Below, piece by piece: positions 8,535 through 11,439 of a DNA stretch of 11,439 nucleotides (position 1 is its first letter; each line of letters begins with the position of its first letter). The DNA lies in assembly GCA_007280315.1 (NCBI GenBank), contig QYQC01000029.1, positions 1-11,439 on the forward strand. Reading direction: 5' to 3'. Both the position numbers and the translations under genes were made by a program. The DNA comes from Betaproteobacteria bacterium (GTDB taxonomy: Bacteria; Pseudomonadota; Gammaproteobacteria; Burkholderiales; SG8-39). The notes below the pieces were generated by a model, which searched no databases, had not been told where the DNA came from, and was given only the letters and a program-made list of their open reading frames with translations.

Positions 8535-10048
8535 ATGCTGCAACGCTGCGCGGCGCGCTGGCGCTCCACGCCGCCGCACGTCCGGACGCACCGTTCCTGT
8601 TCGCGCCGGAGACCGGGCGAGTACTGACCTACGCAGAGCTCGAGCGGCAAGCACTGCTGCTGGGGCGTTTTTTGCGCGCGATGGGACTGCGCAAAGGCGA
8701 CAAGGTCGGGCTGTTCCTGCACAACGCCTATCAGACGGCGGCACTGTTCCTGGGCAGCATGATCGGCGGCTATGTTTGCGTGCCATTCAATCTGCTTGCG
8801 CAACCTTCGCAGCTCGCTTATGTGCTCGCGCACAGCGACTGCAAGATTCTGTTCACCGCGCGCGATTACGAGGCGCGCGTTGCAGAAGCGCTGCCAGGGG
8901 ACAACGCGCCCGAGGTCATTTTGGTCGATCCGGATGCGCCGGAACTGTTCCTGCTGGAGCGACTTCCCGCTTCCAGCCCGCCGCCGCTCGACGCGCGCGA
9001 CCCGGCGCTTCTCATGTATACCTCCGGCACCACCGGGACGCCGAAGGGAGCGCTGCTCACGCAGGCAAATCTGGTCGCCAGCGCGCGCAGCATAGCGCAA
9101 TGGCACGGGCTGGAGGCGGAGGACCGCGTGCTCTCCGCGCTGCCCCTGTACCACATCAACGGCCAATGCATCGTCACCCTCAGCACACTGTATTCCGGCG
9201 GCGCCATGGTACTGCCGCACCGGTTCAGCGTGCATGAGTGGTGGGCACTGGTCGATCGTTATCAGGTCAGCTGGATCAACATGGTGCCGACCATCATTGC
9301 CTACCTGCTCAATGCCGCCGCCGGCCACCGCAAGCGGTTTCCCAGCGTTCGCTTCGGCCGCTCGGCTTCGGCGCCGCTGCCGCCGGAGCAGCACCGGGCG
9401 TTCGAGCTCACCTTCGGCATCCCGGTGATCGAAGCGATGGGTATGACCGAAAGCGCTTCGACGGTATTTGCCAACCCGCAGGATCCGGCAAGACGCAAGT
9501 ACGGTTCACCCGGAGTCCCCTGTGGCGTGGAGGCGAAGGTGGTGGATTTTTCGGGACGCAAATTGTCCGACTGCGAGGCTGGCGAGATACTGCTGCGCGG
9601 CCCCAGCGTGATGCTTGAGTACTACAAGGCGCCTCAGCTTACCGCCCAGGCGATCGATCGCGATGGCTGGCTGCGCAGTGGCGATCTGGGCTATCGCGAT
9701 GCCGACGGTTTCTACTTCATCACCGGGCGGTTGAAGGAATTGATCATCAAGGGCGGCGAAAACATGGCGCCGCGCGAGATCGACGAGGTATTGCTGAGGC
9801 ATCCCGCCGTGCTCGAGGCGGCCGCGGTGGGCGTGCCAGATCAAAACTACGGTCAGGAGATTTTCGCCTGTGTGGTGTTGAAGCCCGGAAGCCGATGCGA
9901 TGAGGCCGAGTTGCGCGCGTTTTGCCTGAATGAACTGGGCAATTTCAAGACGCCGAAGCGCATTCGCATCATCGATGAGCTGCCCAAAGGGCCGTCGGGC
10001 AAGGTGCAGCGGCTCAAGCTCGTGGACCTGATGCAGGACTGCGGCTGA
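8531..10048 (+). CDS. sauT: AMP-forming acyl-CoA ligase, probable sulfoacetate-CoA ligase
   Basis: Adenylate-forming ligase of 505 residues, predicted to activate a carboxylate with ATP and CoA via an acyl-AMP. Motifs in order are the P-loop YTSGTTGTPKG (163-173), PLYHING (205-211), GMTES (304-308), RSGDLGYRD (382-390), the hinge TGRLKELIIKGGENMAPREI (398-417), and the C-terminal PSGKVQR with the adenylation lysine Lys491. All core catalytic residues are present. Start ATG 8531 overlaps the dehydrogenase stop (ATGA), so the two are probably translationally coupled and made in fixed ratio. A ligase, an acylating dehydrogenase and xsc in series match SauT-SauS-Xsc of sulfoacetate degradation, so sulfoacetate is the inferred substrate. 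By sequence alone it could act on another short-chain acid. No clear intrinsic terminator follows its TGA. Confidence 0.82.
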   Translation: MNAATLRGALALHAAARPDAPFLFAPETGRVLTYAELERQALLLGRFLRAMGLRKGDKVGLFLHNAYQTAALFLGSMIGGYVCVPFNLLAQPSQLAYVLAHSDCKILFTARDYEARVAEALPGDNAPEVILVDPDAPELFLLERLPASSPPPLDARDPALLMYTSGTTGTPKGALLTQANLVASARSIAQWHGLEAEDRVLSALPLYHINGQCIVTLSTLYSGGAMVLPHRFSVHEWWALVDRYQVSWINMVPTIIAYLLNAAAGHRKRFPSVRFGRSASAPLPPEQHRAFELTFGIPVIEAMGMTESASTVFANPQDPARRKYGSPGVPCGVEAKVVDFSGRKLSDCEAGEILLRGPSVMLEYYKAPQLTAQAIDRDGWLRSGDLGYRDADGFYFITGRLKELIIKGGENMAPREIDEVLLRHPAVLEAAAVGVPDQNYGQEIFACVVLKPGSRCDEAELRAFCLNELGNFKTPKRIRIIDELPKGPSGKVQRLKLVDLMQDCG

Positions 10049-10076
10049 CCCGGGTCAACCAGAGGGGCGCAGCCCC
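10046..10076 (+). other. Palindrome and small hairpin just after the ligase gene
   Basis: TGACCCGGGTCA (10046-10057) is a perfect 12-bp palindrome that contains the ligase stop codon. It is followed by a 5-bp stem, GGGGC (10064-10068) with GCCCC (10072-10076) around GCA. Neither is followed by a T run, so neither looks like an efficient intrinsic terminator. A role in RNA 3'-end stability or as a protein-binding site is possible but unsupported. Confidence 0.3.
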
Positions 10077-10102
10077 GGCGCGACGGCAGAGGCGTTCTGT
10101 TG

Positions 10103-10132
10103 TTGACTCGTCCTTGATTTTCTTTGTATAAT
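10103..10132 (+). promoter_or_regulatory. Strong sigma70-type promoter of the rpsL-rpsG-fusA operon
   Basis: TTGACT (10103-10108) and a perfect TATAAT (10127-10132) are separated by 18 bp. Transcription would start near 10139, about 67 bases before rpsL. The bases after the -10 (CCTGCC) are fairly GC-rich, as in stringently controlled ribosomal promoters. Having its own promoter lets the ribosomal-protein genes be expressed independently of rpoC and of the inserted sulfonate genes. Confidence 0.85.
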
Positions 10133-10151
10133 CCTGCCTCTTTGCGATACC

Positions 10152-10182
10152 CGGGGCGACCAGGCGTAGATCGGTCGTCCCG
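10152..10182 (+). other. Hairpin in the rpsL mRNA leader
   Basis: CGGGGCGACC (10152-10161) pairs with GGTCGTCCCG (10173-10182): ten pairs with one G-U wobble and an 11-base loop. It lies downstream of the predicted rpsL start site and is followed by ATTTCATTT. It may stabilise the leader, act as a weak attenuator, or stop transcripts arriving from the ligase gene. The T-rich segment is interrupted, so full termination is unlikely. Confidence 0.5.
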
Positions 10183-10205
10183 ATTTCATTTCGGACCATC
10201 AAATA

Positions 10206-10583
10206 ATGCCAACAATTAATCAGTTAGTGCATACACCGCGCGCGCGTACCAAGGCAAAAAGCAAGGTGCCCGCGCTCGGCAATTCACCGCAAAAGCGTGG
10301 CGTGTGCACGCGCGTTTACACCACGACACCGAAAAAGCCCAATTCGGCGCTGCGCAAAGTGGCGAAAGTACGCCTGACCAACGGCTTCGAGGTCATCAGC
10401 TACATCGGCGGTGAAGGCCACAACCTGCAGGAGCACTCGGTGGTGCTGATTCGTGGCGGCCGGGTAAAAGACCTGCCGGGTGTGCGCTACCACATGGTGC
10501 GCGGCAGCCTGGATACGCAGGGCGTGAAAGATCGCAAGCAAAGCCGTTCCAAATACGGCGCGAAAAAGCCCAAAGCGGCGTAA
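10206..10583 (+). CDS. rpsL: 30S ribosomal protein S12
   Basis: Decoding-centre protein of the small ribosomal subunit, 125 residues, near full identity to the family. The TTTPKKPNSALRKV block and GRVKDLPGVRYH are intact. Lys43 and Lys88, the classic streptomycin-resistance positions, are wild type, and Asp89, which RimO methylthiolates in many bacteria, is present. Start ATG 10206 is fixed by homology (MPTINQLV). The Shine-Dalgarno is weak: only GGA at 10193-10195, ten bases upstream. First gene of the str-type operon, followed by rpsG after 113 bases. Confidence 0.99.
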   Translation: MPTINQLVHTPRARTKAKSKVPALGNSPQKRGVCTRVYTTTPKKPNSALRKVAKVRLTNGFEVISYIGGEGHNLQEHSVVLIRGGRVKDLPGVRYHMVRGSLDTQGVKDRKQSRSKYGAKKPKAA

Positions 10584-10596
10584 CAGCCGCGGCGAA

Positions 10597-10643
10597 TGCT
10601 TGTCAGGCGAGCAAACGCACGAGCAGCACAAGCAGCACGAGCA
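10597..10643 (+). repeat. Triple 9-bp tandem repeat with alternative pairings in the rpsL-rpsG spacer
   Basis: Three contiguous units read GCACGAGCA (10617-10625), GCACAAGCA (10626-10634) and GCACGAGCA (10635-10643). Upstream, TGCTTGT (10597-10603) can pair perfectly with ACAAGCA in unit 2. Alternatively TGCTTG pairs with one G-U wobble to the CGAGCA at 10608-10613 or to those in units 1 and 3. The spacer is 113 bases and has no gene. In E. coli the equivalent spacer is where S7 binds to repress its own operon; whether this structure serves that role is inference. Confidence 0.6.
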
Positions 10644-10696
10644 TCGATTGCCACATTCGATATTGACGATTTGACGTTAGAAATTGAGGTCATAAA

Positions 10697-11167
10697 GTGC
10701 CACGACGCAGAGAAGTTCCCAAGCGCGACATTCTTCCGGATCCGAAATTCGGCAATCAGGATGTTGCCAAATTTATAAACGTGCTGATGACGCGCGGCAA
10801 GAAGTCAGTCGCTGAGAGCATCATCTATCGCGCGTTTACCGCGATAAAAAGCAAGTCCGGCAAAGACCCGATCGAAGTGTTCGGCCTGGCTGTGTCCAAC
10901 GTCAAACCCATGGTCGAAGTCAAAAGCCGCCGCGTTGGCGGCGCGAACTACCAGGTGCCGGTGGAAGTGCGTCCGGTCCGGCGCGTGGCGCTGGCGATGC
11001 GCTGGCTGCGCGAGGCGGCGCAAAAACGCAGCGAAAAATCGATGGATCTGCGTCTGGCGAATGAACTGATGGAGGCGGCAGAAGGTCGCGGCAGTGCAAT
11101 GAAAAAGCGCGACGAAGTGCACCGCATGGCGGAAGCGAACAAGGCGTTCGCGCACTATCGCTTCTAG
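10697..11167 (+). CDS. rpsG: 30S ribosomal protein S7
   Basis: Primary 16S rRNA-binding protein that nucleates assembly of the 30S head, 156 residues, standard length. It begins MPRRREVPKRDILPDPKFG and carries the family blocks KFINVLMTRGKKSVAE and VGGANYQVPVEV (residues about 79-90), ending ANKAFAHYRF. The start is GTG at 10697, preceded by GAGGT (10686-10690) at six-base spacing. It is co-transcribed with rpsL and fusA. In E. coli S7 is the translational repressor of this operon; conservation of that circuit here is unproven. Confidence 0.99.
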   Translation: MPRRREVPKRDILPDPKFGNQDVAKFINVLMTRGKKSVAESIIYRAFTAIKSKSGKDPIEVFGLAVSNVKPMVEVKSRRVGGANYQVPVEVRPVRRVALAMRWLREAAQKRSEKSMDLRLANELMEAAEGRGSAMKKRDEVHRMAEANKAFAHYRF

Positions 11168-11213
11168 GCGCTTGACTTCCAGGAAATACAAGACCGAATT
11201 TTCGACTTAACTC

Positions 11214-11273
11214 ATTGCCGGAATCTACCGGATCAGCCAGATAAGATTCTGGCATACCCCGCGTTCCGGCAGT
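11214..11273 (+). other. Nested stem-loop in the rpsG-fusA spacer
   Basis: An outer stem pairs TGCCGGAA (11216-11223) with TTCCGGCA (11264-11271), extendable by a U-G and an A-U pair to 11214/11273. It encloses an inner 6-bp stem, GCCAGA (11236-11241) with TCTGGC (11248-11253). The structure ends about 11 bases before the fusA ribosome site. It lacks a T run, so termination is unlikely. A role in mRNA stability or in setting fusA translation is possible. Confidence 0.45.
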
Positions 11274-11296
11274 CAAAGGCTTTCAAGGTTCCAATC

Positions 11297-11439
11297 GTGG
11301 CACGTAAAACCCCAATCGATCGCTATCGCAACATCGGCATCAGTGCGCACATTGACGCAGGCAAGACCACGACCACAGAGCGCATCCTGTTCTATACGGG
11401 CGTTAATCACAAGATCGGCGAAGTGCACGACGGTGCCGC
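11297..11439 (+). CDS. fusA: Elongation factor G (5' part, cut by window end)
   Basis: First 47 codons of the translocation GTPase EF-G. The sequence VARKTPIDRYRNIGISAHID leads into AGKTTTTERILFYTG. The G1 P-loop is AHIDAGKT at residues 17-24, and the conserved HKIGEVHDG follows. Start is GTG at 11297, with AAGG (11285-11288) as ribosome site. The frame is open to the window edge. Third gene of the rpsL operon, 129 bases after rpsG. Confidence 0.98.
   Translation, partial: MARKTPIDRYRNIGISAHIDAGKTTTTERILFYTGVNHKIGEVHDGA

Noticed and set aside
7641..8786. Long minus-strand open frame (381 codons) opposite the dehydrogenase and ligase genes
   Set aside because: It spans the junction of two well-identified plus-strand genes, has no recognisable domain and a low-complexity Arg/Ala/His-rich composition. 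This is typical of antisense frames in GC-rich coding DNA.
2219..10102. Integrative element or genomic island with ends
   Set aside because: No integrase, transposase, tRNA target or flanking direct repeat was found, so only an unusual placement can be claimed.
10671..10699. Possible rpsG promoter (TTGACG)
   Set aside because: The -10 position at 17 bp reads AAAGTG and overlaps the rpsG start codon.
11172..11201. Possible fusA promoter (TTGACT after rpsG)
   Set aside because: No acceptable -10 at 16-18 bp spacing; only a solitary -35-like hexamer.

Overview
The window comes from a GC-rich proteobacterium, most likely a betaproteobacterium. This rests on the S12 N-terminus (MPTINQLV), the rpoC/rpsL/rpsG/fusA neighbourhood and the GTG starts of rpsG and fusA; it is recognition, not a computed phylogeny. 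Both edges are core information-processing genes: the 3' half of rpoC (RNA polymerase beta') on the left, and rpsL, rpsG and the first 47 codons of fusA on the right. These are usually close together in this lineage.

Between rpoC and rpsL lies a block of about 7.8 kb with six catabolic or regulatory genes in two divergent units. Leftward (minus strand) run an IclR-family regulator, a phosphate acetyltransferase-family enzyme and a XenA/YqjM-like Old Yellow Enzyme; each gene overlaps the next by four bases (ATGA). This unit converges on rpoC, and the two share a perfect 14-bp hairpin as a probable bidirectional terminator. Rightward run xsc (sulfoacetaldehyde acetyltransferase), then a CoA-acylating aldehyde dehydrogenase (probable sauS) and an AMP-forming acyl-CoA ligase (probable sauT), the last two again sharing an ATGA overlap.

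Together the enzymes make a complete route from sulfoacetate to central metabolism. SauT would activate sulfoacetate to sulfoacetyl-CoA. SauS would reduce that to sulfoacetaldehyde. Xsc would cleave it with phosphate to sulfite and acetyl phosphate, and Pta would yield acetyl-CoA. The xsc call is strong by sequence. The sulfoacetate specificity of the ligase and dehydrogenase is inferred from family plus neighbourhood. No sulfonate importer, sulfite exporter or sulfite oxidase is in the window. The role of the Old Yellow Enzyme is unexplained.

The 136-bp gap between the divergent units is visibly AT-richer than its surroundings. It carries three copies of the 9-mer AAAATGAAA (two direct, one inverted), a plausible xsc promoter, and a TATAAT so close to the regulator's ATG that its transcript may be leaderless. 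These are the best candidates for IclR-type control.

To the right, rpsL has a strong sigma70-like promoter (TTGACT-18-TATAAT) and a hairpin leader. The rpsL-rpsG spacer holds a triple 9-bp repeat with competing pairings, and the rpsG-fusA spacer holds a nested stem. No stretch over 300 bases lacks a gene. No mobile element, tRNA, rRNA or CRISPR array was seen.
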